A DNA stretch of 64,000 nt from Tubulanus polymorphus (Eukaryota > Nemertea > Palaeonemertea > Tubulaniformes > Tubulanidae), in NCBI RefSeq assembly GCF_964204645.1, contig NC_134029.1:23764450-23828449 (forward strand), written 5' to 3'. The notes beneath the pieces were generated by a model. The model did not search any database. It saw only the letters and a program-made list of their open reading frames with translations, and was not told the origin of the DNA. The position numbers were made by a program, and so were the translations under genes. Positions within the stretch are counted from its first letter, which is position 1. Each line of letters begins with the position of its first letter. Positions 40,344 through 54,581 of the stretch are shown in pieces.

Positions 40344-40946
40344 TGTTACAACTATCTATTCAAAAAATGATCTACAGTCGAATTACTCCGGAAACGGTTT
40401 ATTTCGGCCAAATTCCAAAGCGCCTTCACTACAAAGTTGCTTGCGTGGTACGACGCCGGTGGCTCGACGACCTCTAGAAAACGCCACGTAGTCACCGAAA
40501 TACTCACTTGCCACAGTCAGCATGACTTAGTAGACTGGTTACAGGTCTACTCCTATCTTCCATAGAACAGGCAACCAGTCTAGACGACTCACTTGCCACA
40601 GTCACCTCAATACTCACTTGCCACAATCAAATTGACAAGTAGTTATGCCAGGGTTTTTTTCGTCTTTTTTCACACATCGAGGCCGTTACTGCTCATGGTA
40701 AGGGAAAATGATTGATCGTTTCGCTTCAAATATAACAAATTTAATTCCTCTAAACACTGAAATAGACAGCAGTAGAGGAAACAAAAATAGACGAACTGTC
40801 ATTCAGTCGAACTAATTACCGAATAAAACCTACAATGAGTTGTTGACTGTGGTGTAAATGAATGCTGTTTTTTTCAGATGGGATACTGCTGCTGCTGCTG
40901 CTGCTGCTACTTTGTGGAAAATGGTTCATGAAACGGTGTTAATAAA
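40344..40946. promoter_or_regulatory. Shared upstream region of CWH43 and ABHD8
   Basis: The two start codons are about 600 bp apart and divergent. The region has three copies of ACTCACTTGCCACAGTCA (40502-40519, 40587-40604, 40612-40629, the last with one change). A small AGACTGGTT/AACCAGTCT stem (40532-40540/40573-40581) lies between copies 1 and 2. A TTTTTTTCAG acceptor-like site at 40868-40877 suggests that ABHD8 has an upstream non-coding exon. Confidence 0.5.
40878..40931 (+). promoter_or_regulatory. ABHD8 upstream ORF encoding seven cysteines
   Basis: An ATG directly after the probable splice acceptor opens a 17-codon frame (MGYCCCCCCCYFVENGS, stop TGA 40929-40931). The cysteines come from a (TGC)7 repeat. 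It ends 15 nt before the main ABHD8 ATG and is out of frame with it. Confidence 0.4.
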
Positions 40947-42897
40947 ATGGCGTGTGGTTGCACGAGTCGTCAGACGAGAAAAGTGTTACCGGAACCCGGT
41001 GCCGATCACGACGACGATATCTACGCATCTATAGAGGTCCGCGCTAATCGATATTTACGGGTTATTCGTGTAAACGATTCATCTTCAAACGGTGCTCCGT
41101 CGCGGCAAACACCTGAAAAATGCAGTATTATCAGCAGCGGAAAAATCAACGAGTTCGAAGAATCAACAATAACCACGGCAACTAGTAGTAATAAAGACAC
41201 TGTGATATATTTCCTCCATGGAGTTGGTGGTTGCGCCGATGTTTGGCGTGGACAGATCGCGTATTTCTCAAATCTCGGATACGATATAGTAGCTCCGGAT
41301 CTGATCGGACACGGTCTCAGTATGGCGCCCGATGATAAGGATGCGTACACCTTCGAAGAGATATTTGATGATATGTTAGCGATGTTTGATAAATTCAGCA
41401 AAAAGACTAATATTCTCGTCGGCCATTCCTACGGGTGAGTATTCACCTGAGAGGTGCAGTGGCCGAGTGGGTTAAGCCGCCGGTTTCGTCAATCCAGGGT
41501 TTATGGGTTCAAACCCTGGTGGTGACTGAGTTTCTTGGTCGAAGGGTTCTTCTCTGGTCTCTCCCCAAATTGGGCAAAAGAAGCATCGAACCCGCTTATA
41601 ATGCCCTGCGTGTTGCTCAGTGGGTTGAGGGTGTAAAAAAAAATGAAATTGATTTGCCTTATGATGACTCAGTAGCTAAAACATTGCTAAATACAAATCA
41701 CTTCTAACAGAAAACTTCATGGTTTCTCGATGTATTGCAGGATTTTCTACTTATACGGGAATTGTGCATTGATCTTATTGATTCAAAAAGTTAGATTTAT
41801 TTTTTCAGAATTTCGAATTTTGGATTCTTTTTCAGAACTGCTTTTGTAACGAAACTTGCCGAAATGCGGCCGTTACTCGTGAAGAAATTGATACTGATTA
41901 GCGGAGGAGGACCTACAGCACTGGCACCTCAACCCGGGATATTCACTTTACCTATCTGTCTCCTCAGTTGCGTTCAACCTGTGATGGTTTGTGGATTCAT
42001 GAGGTAAATATGAAGAACTTACAAACTGAAAAATGAATGGAAGAACTGCTGGGCCTAGTTCTACATTTAATACAGATTAAACCCAATCGAAAATGAACTG
42101 GTTTATTTTTAAGTTAACTCGGAATTGGGCCGTGAATGTTCAAAATTTTCATATTTTAGGAGTGCATTTCATAAGAAAACTAAAGACATTCCGATGTCGA
42201 AAGCTTTTGACGTTCCGACATATGTGTTGAGTCATATTATGCGTGGTCAGAATTGGTTGGAAGGAGATGAAGAATATCACAAACTCATATCGACCTCAAC
42301 TTTACTCATTTACGGCAATAAAGATCCATTAGTTACGTTGGAGGATGAGTTAGAAATGGAAGATGTAAGTTTGAAATATGTGTAATCAATCAGTATTATG
42401 TTAGTTAAGTAGGGGGTCAGGAGTTGATCTAGGGGTCATTTCAAACATAGTACCAATATAATAGGCACAAGATCTTCTATTTATTCTGAATCCTCTGTGA
42501 CAGTTTTATGGGAACTTTCTGGGGTATAAATTACTTAAGTTTAATGGCACAAAATGGGTTGAGTAAATTTGTGATTAATTAATTGAAAAAGGCTTGGCCG
42601 ATATCTCGACTATATGTACTACCCGCTGGTCATTCAGTGCTGTATTAATTTCAGACATTACCCGAAGCTAAATTGGAAGTCATACAAAACGCCAGTCACA
42701 TGGTCATGATCGAATATCCGGAAAAAGTGAGCGAATTAATTCACAGGTTTATCACCGATCGTGAATCGACGCGGCGCACGCTATCGCAGGATTCGATACA
42801 GCTTTCACCGAGACATCGACGTCCGAGTTCTTCAGCGAGATCGCGTAAACGTATCCCGGCACCCGGTAGTCTGATACGGGGTAGTCTTACTATGTAA
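40947..42897 (+). CDS. ABHD8: Alpha/beta hydrolase domain protein ABHD8 (4 exons, 367 aa)
   Basis: Coding exons: 40947-41434, 41836-42003, 42160-42364, 42655-42897. The start MACGCTSRQTRK follows AAAATGG. A variable N-terminus precedes the hydrolase fold. The oxyanion strand region is FLHGVGGCADVW and PDLIGHGLS follows. The nucleophile elbow GHSYG (159-163) is split by intron 1. The rest of the triad is Asp274 in IYGNKDPLV and His302 in NASHMVM. GGGPTAL and GQNWLEGDEEYH match ABHD8 specifically. The basic, serine-rich C-terminus is longer than the vertebrate one. Physiological substrate unknown. Intron 1 holds a tRNA-derived SINE. Confidence 0.95.
41452..41645 (+). mobile_element. tRNA-derived SINE in ABHD8 intron 1
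   Basis: The head resembles a serine/leucine tRNA: A box TGGCCGAGTGG (41460-41470) and B box GGTTCAAACCC (41506-41516), 46 nt apart. A non-tRNA body (CTCTGGTCTCTCCCC) follows, then TGTTGCTCAGTGGGTTGAGG and an A-rich tail near 41635. The open frame crossing this region is not a gene. Confidence 0.75.
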
Positions 42898-43920
42898 CAC
42901 TGCTATATGTTAGTCCAGCGTGGAGGCACCGAGAAAAGCAAACCGAAGAACTTCACGCGCTGAAATCGGTCGCTATAGATAATATGTTCGTATTGGAAGA
43001 AAAACCCACAACGTAAAGAAAAACTAGAGAATTTTAAATTTTAAAAAAAAGGCGCAAAAGAATTGAGTTGAAACGTCAAATACTCCGTTGACAGTTTATC
43101 CGCATATTTTGGGTTTTTCTTCAATTGTGAATCGGACAGTTACTCATGTAGGAAAACTAACATTGTGTAGTTTGTATTCAGTGGATCAAAATCTCAGCCT
43201 CACAGCTTCAAAAAAACGAAATTACAAAAATAAGCGCTGCATTTGGCAATTTATGTTCCTAGTGAACAACACGGGAAAGTTTATTTTGTACGATTGTTTA
43301 TAGTATATATTATGAATCTATTTATTACGGTTGGGTAAAAGTGATTACATTAAACCTTGCCTAGCTCAGAATTAACCAACTTTGGAATTTACCTCCCTGT
43401 GACAAAAACGAAATGATAAGCTTTCACGATCCTGAACTCGGACCAATTTTACCAGAGTTAGGCGAGGCTTACTGTATTGGCGTTTCGAGGAAAGTCTTCT
43501 GTTAATGAAGGATTAGTTGAACGTAGATAATTAGAAACTGTTGTATTAATTGATATTGTATAGATTACAGTATGTTTTTTACATGCGTTGTTATATTCAT
43601 TCGTGCTGGTCATGAATCAATGAATCTCTGTTGAATATTTGTCGTTAAATTAAATTGCACTGCTGATCGTTTATTTACATTTTGATACATACAACATATA
43701 AATCAAAAATAACGTTCATTTCAACTTTTTCTATTGCATTTTCACGTATGAATCATCATTTTATAAAATCGACCACTGTTGTGGTATATTCGTATTTTCT
43801 TCACTTTTATTTTTCGAAATGAATCTCCAAAATCAGATAGAAATTAGTCTTGATTGAATGTTTAGATTTTTGCTGGCTAGTTATCCGTCCTCTTTTGTTA
43901 AGTATATTTTACTTAAACTA

Positions 43921-44030
43921 GTCAGTAATCTGTCTGTGGTTTGGTTTCACGATCGGATATTTTCACAAACCACATATTGTTGCGGCCCATCCAATTAATT
44001 AGGTAACTAACTATCCTAGCAGTCACTGAC
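43921..44030 (+). repeat. Dispersed repeat, copy 1 (ABHD8 3' UTR)
   Basis: It shares the core TTTCACGATCGGATATTTTC and ACAAACCACATA, plus TAGGTAACTAACTA, with an inverted copy at 44762-44914. Confidence 0.65.
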
Positions 44031-44096
44031 TCTGTTCTTTTATTTTGTGTCGTTTTATTGCTAATGAAATGGCTTAGCAAATTTTGTTGTTCAGAA

Positions 44097-44102
44097 AATA
44101 AA
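44097..44102 (+). terminator. Poly(A) signal AATAAA of ABHD8
   Basis: AATAAA about 1.2 kb after the ABHD8 stop and 87 bp before the first GUF1 upstream ATG. Confidence 0.45.
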
Positions 44103-44188
44103 TCAAGGCTTCATATGAAAACTGGTACTTCTTTAATTATTTTTTTGAAATATCTTTGGGATTCGAACACCCAGTGCTATTTTCCAAG

Positions 44189-44253
44189 ATGGCCGCGCCC
44201 ATGGATAAATTCATCCCGTCCGAAATCCAAAATCTAGAATGAAAATCCGATAA
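44189..44253 (+). promoter_or_regulatory. Two chained upstream ORFs before GUF1
   Basis: uORF1 (44189-44242) encodes MAAPMDKFIPSEIQNLE and starts within the YY1-like AAGATGGCCGCG. Its TGA overlaps the ATG of uORF2 (44239-44253, MKIR) as ATGA. uORF2's TAA lies 4 nt before the GUF1 ATG (44258). If the transcript starts upstream of 44189, ribosomes must pass both. Confidence 0.4.
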
Positions 44254-44257
44254 AACA

Positions 44258-48246
<3,989 letters not shown>

Positions 48247-48322
48247 CACATCGAAACTGTGATAGTTATTCATATGTAGACATTGAATCTTGTGTAGAAT
48301 TTTGTGAATATTTACCTTATTT

Positions 48323-48328
48323 AATAAA
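48323..48328 (+). terminator. Poly(A) signal AATAAA of GUF1
   Basis: The first plus-strand AATAAA, 77 bp after the GUF1 stop codon. The DCTN3 gene ends on the opposite strand 300 bp further on. Confidence 0.55.
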
Positions 48329-48631
48329 TTGTATGAAGAAAATTATTGACTATTGTGCAATTTCTGACTAAAGAGACGACGATTGTTGTGGAGGCAAATA
48401 TAATTTCCAGCCTAAACCGAAAATATAAAGAAACAAATTGTAAATGTATATTTTAGGAAGCATCATATATTTACACAGATCTATATGATAATAACGAATA
48501 AAGCATTGAAATAAGTAACAAGTACATTCAAATTACAGTCCAACAATAGACTCGACACCAATCCTCGAGAAAGTGATTGAACTACTGATTAATAGAGACA
48601 CTTAAATCCCTTGGAACATTCTATCTCGTAT

Positions 48632-51600
48632 TCAGCTGTCGACTTTCTTAGGAAGAGCTTTCCTCTCTGATTCTGTGACCATCTGATCCCACATGACAAA
48701 TTCTTTCGATATTAGATTTACCTGACGGTGCCATCAAGGAAGACATTGCAGATGTGATATCAGCTACTGCAGTTACAGGTTTTTTCTTGGGGATTATTCT
48801 ACATTCTCGAGTACCAGTTTTATATAAATATTGTGCGTAAAAGTTTTGAGAGAAATTTCAAAAGGATACAACACTTTGATATTGGTTTAGCAGATCTTTG
48901 GTTTCTTCAGAAAATTCTGCAACTCGATCCTGGAATAAGATGAAATAAGATATAAATTTAGTTCTGTTTTTAAGACACCGAAAATGACTAATATAATTTT
49001 AGCCGGCTGCCGGTAGATATCCAGGGTCGCTGCTTGATATATGGAGAAATTTTGCGCATTTCTTTTACAAGAAAATTTAATGACTTTTGAATGTGTGATA
49101 CTGAGTCAACTGCGGTGTACAGATGGACGGAATTGCAGAAATGACTAAAGATAATGTGGACATTGTTTACATCGGGCAGACGCCATGCCACGTATACTCG
49201 GGTAACATGTGTTTACTATAGTGAAAAGAACATTGTTGTAAATCAACAAACACAGGTGTTACTGAAATAACCACTCCAAAAATAAATGCGTAGTAACCTG
49301 AATTAAATTTATTAGTTTGGCAATAAAATTAGTACCGATCCTTGGACACATTTTGAATATTTTTTTCCACAAAGGATTGGTTTATTTACTGTATTAATCA
49401 ATCTAGTTGGTTCAGCTCTTTGATAATCTATTCTCACCTGTTGCTCAATATGTCGTTTGGTCAATTCTTGGAATTTCTCATTAAGACTAGGAATAACTGG
49501 AATCGAAAAATGGTGGCTAGAATTTAGCGCAAATCCTTACACCGAATGACCTCAAATGTACGAAAAAATCCAAATAAATCAGAAATCTAGAATTTTTCAA
49601 TATTCAGTAAAAATTCTCTAAACAAATCAGGATTTTATCAAGTTGAATTTACCTTTAAGATGTTCACTATCAAGAATTTTCTGAAGTTCTTGTAGCCTCT
49701 CTAGGTCAGCTGCCTGTTTCTTAATCCAATCTTCCTCTGAATAAAATAGCAATTTTCAGTTTTTTCTCCCCCGGAGGAGGCTTATGAGCTAATGGGATAG
49801 AAATGAAAACAAAATTAAGAAGTCTGGTAAACTTTTCAGTAACTCACCTGCTAAAAGTATGTCTAATTTAGCAGGATCGGATAATGTCAATCTGTCGGTG
49901 AACCCATGGTCCATGTAACGCTCTACTTCTGGTACTAGAACAAAATCGAGCAAAAATTCTAACATGTAAACTTAAGCCTAGCGCACATCGACACTGCGAT
50001 TGGAGACAACTAGTTGCTACCGAACGATTACCCCGCGCACATCGAAATCTAGTTACAACCGGTCAGTTGCAGCAACTGCATGGCGCGTGTCGATCGTCGA
50101 GATCCAGAGCGCGCACATCGACGGATATGACTGCGATTGAGTACAACCAGTTGCTCAAAAGTAGAACATGGGCAACTGGCTGGAACTGGAGATAGATCGA
50201 CGCTTACCAATCGTAAGCTCGCTCACATCGACACATTCAAGCAACTGATCGTATCCAGCCAGTTCCTCTCATGCGCCGAAAACTGCCTTGCAACTAGTGG
50301 TCTCCAATCGCAGTGTCGATGTGCGCTAGGCTCTAGTAATCGTTATGCACGAATGCAAGATGGCTATAATAACTTTCAACAATAGTTCAATAACTTGTTC
50401 TTTTGACTTACGTCTATTGAGTATCTTTGCAAACTTTTCTTTGCCAGTCACTCCACTTACAAGTTTTGTATTTATTGCCCCCAGTGTATCAATACACTGA
50501 AATAAACGAATAATTGCTGAATTATTAAAGAATCAGAAAAAAATGTAAATCAAACAAAGAGATTTTTCAGAAAAATTATCAAATGCTGTTGTTAGTGTTA
50601 AACAAATCAGAAAAAGGAAGGCTTTATGTATTATAAGAAAAAAAGTGTATGTGATGTTTCAGTTCAGTCGAGCAAGAACAGAAAACAAAAAGAAAATTTT
50701 GATGAAAAATGGTGAAATGGCATAAAGAAGAAGAATTATGTTAATATAACCCTCAACCAGGTTCATAAATGGTGAAATATAAATGCGTATATATCGTATT
50801 TTTTATTTAGTGCAATATCATATGGAATTAATATATATATATAAAGCATGTTGATTTCACCGAAATTGGATTAAATAAAGCAAACTGGATCCCCTTTAGC
50901 ACTGAATGCGGTATGCATGGAATCCCAGAACCATCATCCCTATAAAACCATTTTATAAATAACTAATGTTCTAAAACATTTAAAAAGAAATTACGACCCA
51001 TTTGTACCAACGAAAATATCTAAATTCTAAGACCTTTTGAATGCATCAATTTGTGACCGCATTTAAAAATGGCAAAATATCTAACACCTCATTTTGAAAA
51101 CACCTTGGTTACATTGGATATGATCAACAAACAAACATTGGACGCATCAACAAACAAATAACATAGTCACTGCTTAAGAATTTTTAAAAATTTCTTGACC
51201 AAAACTAAACCAGCAAAATGATGTCTGTCATTTAATGTATTACTTGAAAGATCCATAAATTGTTTGTTGATGAATGTTAAATATAGTTTTCATAACTATT
51301 CTAAATCAATGAAGTAGAAAGAATTACCGGCTCAAATTCACCCATCTGAAATAAATCACTCACTGTGTTATCAATAATCAAGAAAATGAGATTCCGATGC
51401 CATTTATTGCATTGCAGTTTATTTTTACAAGATGGAGGGATAGTAGGCCTGCTGTAAAAAGAAATGACCTAATTTGTTTTAACATACTAAACATTGGTAT
51501 TTGTGGAATTGAACAGAGGAATAAGGACAAACATTCCATAAATGGTAACGAGATCCAGCTGTAGATCGTTTCAGTCATGAATTCTCCTTACACTTCCGCG

Positions 51601-51821
51601 ATTTGTGGGTTTTACCGAACCCGGAAGTAATTCGCACACCGGATTCTCGCTCGATTCTCTCAATTCCTGCTCATCTCAACATTTTTAAAGCGACTCATTT
51701 TGATAAATAATAAATCGATGCTTACGCGGGGGTACATTGCATCCTTATCATTGTCACCAAAGATGAATTGTTCCAGTTTTGCGACGCGGTCCTCCACTGT
51801 TTCGAGCCACACGTCCGCCAT
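48632..51821 (-). CDS. DCTN3: Dynactin subunit 3, p24 (7 exons, 184 aa)
   Basis: p24 is a shoulder/sidearm subunit of dynactin, the cofactor of cytoplasmic dynein. Coding exons in transcript order: 51726-51821, 50412-50496, 49848-49928, 49653-49736, 49438-49496, 48870-48929, 48632-48721. The protein starts MADVWLETVEDRVAKLEQFIFG and is mostly helical, with coiled-coil heptads (EEDWIKKQAADLERLQELQK, ELTKRHIEQQ). It ends with KEFVMWDQMV, matching the conserved SKQFVQWDEL of the family. Length equals human (186 aa). The donor of the penultimate exon (GTT|GTATCC) is weak; I chose it because it restores the family's exact spacing there. Confidence 0.92.
49975..50332. mobile_element. Foldback element with about 42-bp arms in DCTN3 intron 2
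   Basis: The left arm AGCCTAGCGCACATCGACAC continues TGCGATTGGAGACAACTAGTTGC. The right end is its near-perfect inverse. Inside, GCGCACATCGA-type motifs recur about five times in both orientations, with repeated CAACTGG/CCAGTTG. There is no transposase and no clear target duplication. Confidence 0.8.
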
Positions 51822-52165
51822 TTTGAGATCTTGGTGAGGGGCCGTCTCAGTCCGAGTGTACTTAACCTAAAATGCTCCCTTTTCAAGCATTTATAGTTTA
51901 ACGGTCCAAGACTACCGAAAACATTATGATTTGAATATTACAGTAATTTATTCGAGAAAAAACCGTCTATGAATAATGATTTTTGGTCTGGGGATTTGGG
52001 ATTATTTAAATATATGACATGACCCCTTCGTCAATGACCTGAAATTACTTCCGGGTTGGAAGGAAAATCCTTGACGGCGGCGTGACTTCCCGAAATCGGG
52101 TCGTTTTCCCACGATTAAAAGCTTCAGCGTTGTGTTTGCAGTTTCGCCGAAATTGTAGATGTCCA
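51822..52165. promoter_or_regulatory. Shared upstream region of DCTN3 and LARP6
   Basis: Start codons of divergent genes are 344 bp apart. An ETS-like ATTACTTCCGGGTT lies near 52045; its reverse complement AACCCGGAAGTAAT occurs near 51620 in DCTN3 intron 1. The DCTN3 start AAAATGGCGGAC is itself a YY1-type sequence. Confidence 0.5.
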
Positions 52166-54204
52166 ATGAGTGAAGTAAGTGGCGAAACATCCGTAAAAAT
52201 GGCGTCGAACAACGAAGAAACATTTAAAAACTTGGTAACATCTGGCGCCGGAGAGAGCGGTGCAGCGATGACTCACAGTCATGAATCGCATGACAACGCG
52301 GCCAATAATGATGATGCAAGTGCATTAGCAACTGTCAGTGACAGCGAAAAGGCAGTTATAAAAGAAAGATCACCAGATCAAGCTCATCACAGTAATAAGA
52401 AGACTACAATCATGGCACCAGTTCTCAGAGTTGAACAACATGAAGATGGTGTTGTTGAGAGTTCTGTCTATTATGATAATGAAATCCCTACATCGCATGA
52501 GGTCGAAGTGTCGCCATCGGTTTCAGATCAAGAAAGTATTCAATCTGGTAAGTAATTACGTTAAATTTAAACAGTTGAAAAATTAAGCGATAGGGGTTTG
52601 TGCATCAAGTTTGGGAATTTTGAAATGGAAAATTTTGCTTTGGTCAAATTCAGTCAATTGAATTGATTCAATTTTGATCTTTGTGGAGTTGAATTTAGCC
52701 TAACGCATTTATTTCATTTCTCTTTTCAGACCATTCAGCGAAAAAAGACGTCAAGCAAAAAATCCTGCCCGAATTAGTTCTGCCTGACGAAGAGACGAGA
52801 GACAAGATCATCGCTCAGGTCGAATTCTACTTCTCCGATGAAAACATCCTGAAAGACGCGTTCCTTTTGAAGCACGTTCGTCGTAACAGACAAGGCTACG
52901 TTAACATCAAACTGATCACGTCTTTCAAGAGAGTGAAATCGTTGTCGAAAGATTATCGCGTCGTCGCTTACAGTTTGGGTTTCTCGAGTAAACTATCGGT
53001 GAACGAAGAAGGCACGAAGGTCTGTCGTAATCAACCGCTGCCGGAATTCGACGAGACGACTCCGTCTCGTACGGTCGTCGTCGTCAACCTTCCGCTCGAG
53101 AATCCGACCATCGAGAGCGTCGCCGAGATATTCAAAAACTGCGGCGAGATCGCGCTGGTTCGAATTCTACGTCCGGGAAAAACGATCCCCGGCGACATCA
53201 AGAAACACAGCAATAAACACCCGGAGATCGGGCAGACGATGTGCGCGGTGGTCGAGTTCGAACAGCACGACTCGGCGAACGAAGCTTGTAAAATGACGGT
53301 GGAAGGAAACGATATGAGAGTCGCTTTATTAGCGGCGAAACAACCGAAGAAAGAGAAAACACCGAATAATAACAAGCTCGTCGCTAAACCGAACCACGGT
53401 AAGAAAATACGAATTCCGACTAAGGAGCTGGACGCCAGGTCGAATGAGTTCCGTCCCGGTTACAAATGGAGGGACGGTAATCGATCGGATTCGTCGGACA
53501 AAAGCGAAGGCAAACCGGCGAAGAAAGTTCTCGAGAAACCAAAGATTAATAAACCGGACGGCGATAAATCGGACAGCGACGCTGAATCGAAGCTCGCCGG
53601 ATGGAAGGACGTTCCAGCATCGGGGAAGAGAAATAAAAACAATAAGAAACGCTGGAATAAAGATCACCTGACCGAAGCAGACGTGACGTGTAGTAGCGGT
53701 TCAGAGATCGAGATGTCGTCTTCACCGAGCGAACGCGATAATAACTGGAGGTGTTCGCTGAGTCCGGGAAAACCCGTCGATAGAAATCACCTCAGTCCCG
53801 CTAGTACGCCGGCTTCCAGTCCGCGAGGTAGTCCGCGTTCCAGTCCCGGTCAGAAACGCAAGACTATGCCGCAGAAGTCTCCTCTGGCAGCCGAAGGAGG
53901 TCTCAGTCCGCGTCAAAGTCCGAAGCCGAGTCCGTTGAGCAGTCCGGAGTCGATTAGGCGTAACCGCGCCGATTCGAACGAGGCCGTTTCGCCTGGTGGA
54001 AGTCCGTGGGTCCAGAGACGTCTGAAAGCCGCTAAAGAGATCAGTCCGCTCGTGTCGGCGATTAGTCCGTCTGGTAGTCCTCTGATTCAACGTAAAGGTT
54101 TAGACGATACAGCGCGTATTACGAGACAACCACGAGGTCCCGATGGAACGAGAGGGTTCGCGTTCGGTAGAGGTAAGCCTTTATTGACCGTCGAAGCTTC
54201 TTAA
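52166..54204 (+). CDS. LARP6: La-related protein 6 (2 exons, 618 aa)
   Basis: LARP6 binds RNA (collagen mRNA 5' stem-loops in vertebrates) and controls translation and localisation. Exons 52166-52547 and 52730-54204. The first in-frame ATG (52166) is used; a better-context ATG at 52199 would remove 11 residues. An acidic, disordered N-terminus precedes the La motif (about 147-225: KIIAQVEFYFSDENILKDAF, RRNRQGYVNIKLITSFKRVK). The RRM follows (about 240-330: RTVVVVNLPLEN, VRILRPGKTIPGDIKK). A long, charged, Ser-Pro-rich region has repeated SPRGSPRSSP and SGSPLIQRK motifs. The C-terminal LSA/SUZ-C motif is PRGPDGTRGF (595-604). Human LARP6 is 491 aa; the extra length is in the linker. All folded domains are in exon 2. 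Confidence 0.95.
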
Positions 54205-54466
54205 ATGAAGCGTTCGATTTCATAAATGTTTTGAATTCAGCTGGAAACTTTGATCGCTCGAAATAATTGTGAAATAATCTGATTTGTCGTTGTCTGTGAC
54301 ACTGCAGTTTAGATTAGAGTTGTAGTATACATACTATAGTTGCACTAGTGATGAATTTTACTCGGTCTATTCAGGCAAGCTATACTACCATACAGGGCAT
54401 GAACAGCCCAATATTTAGATCTGCTCTATCAGAAAAAAGCCGCAATCGCGTAGCGCTAATTTCGAT

Positions 54467-54581
54467 CTGGACCCAGTTCCACAGCTGTGAGTTAGGGTTA
54501 ACTCTGAGTTAAAGTTAGTTCATTTTCAATCAGTTAACTCAGAGTCAAATCTTAACTCACAACTGTGGAACTGGACCCTGG
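54467..54581. repeat. Intact GAGTTAACTC-family foldback
   Basis: Ends CTGGACCCAGTTCCACAG and CTGTGGAACTGGACCCTGG are inverted repeats. The arms contain GTTAACTCTGAGTTAAAG and GTTAACTCAGAGTCAAATC around a TTCATTTTCAAT loop. It is the best-preserved copy in the window, in the LARP6 3' UTR. Confidence 0.85.

Larger units (their letters stand above)
42898..44188 (+). other. ABHD8 3' UTR and spacer to GUF1
   Basis: No coding sequence. AATAAA at 44097-44102 is the best polyadenylation signal. It leaves under 160 bp to the GUF1 start, so GUF1's promoter must be compact or overlap the ABHD8 end. Confidence 0.5.

Noticed and set aside
41460-41530. Functional tRNA gene
   Set aside because: A and B boxes are present, but the sequence continues into a SINE body with an A-rich tail, so it is retroposon-derived.
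41435-41707. 90-codon plus ORF in ABHD8 intron 1
   Set aside because: It is the translation of a tRNA-derived SINE.
50137-50385. 82-codon plus ORF
   Set aside because: Lies within and just beyond the foldback element in DCTN3 intron 2; no coding signature.
53031-54090. Several minus-strand ORFs of 60-122 codons opposite LARP6
   Set aside because: Shadows of the GC-rich LARP6 exon 2; none has independent features.
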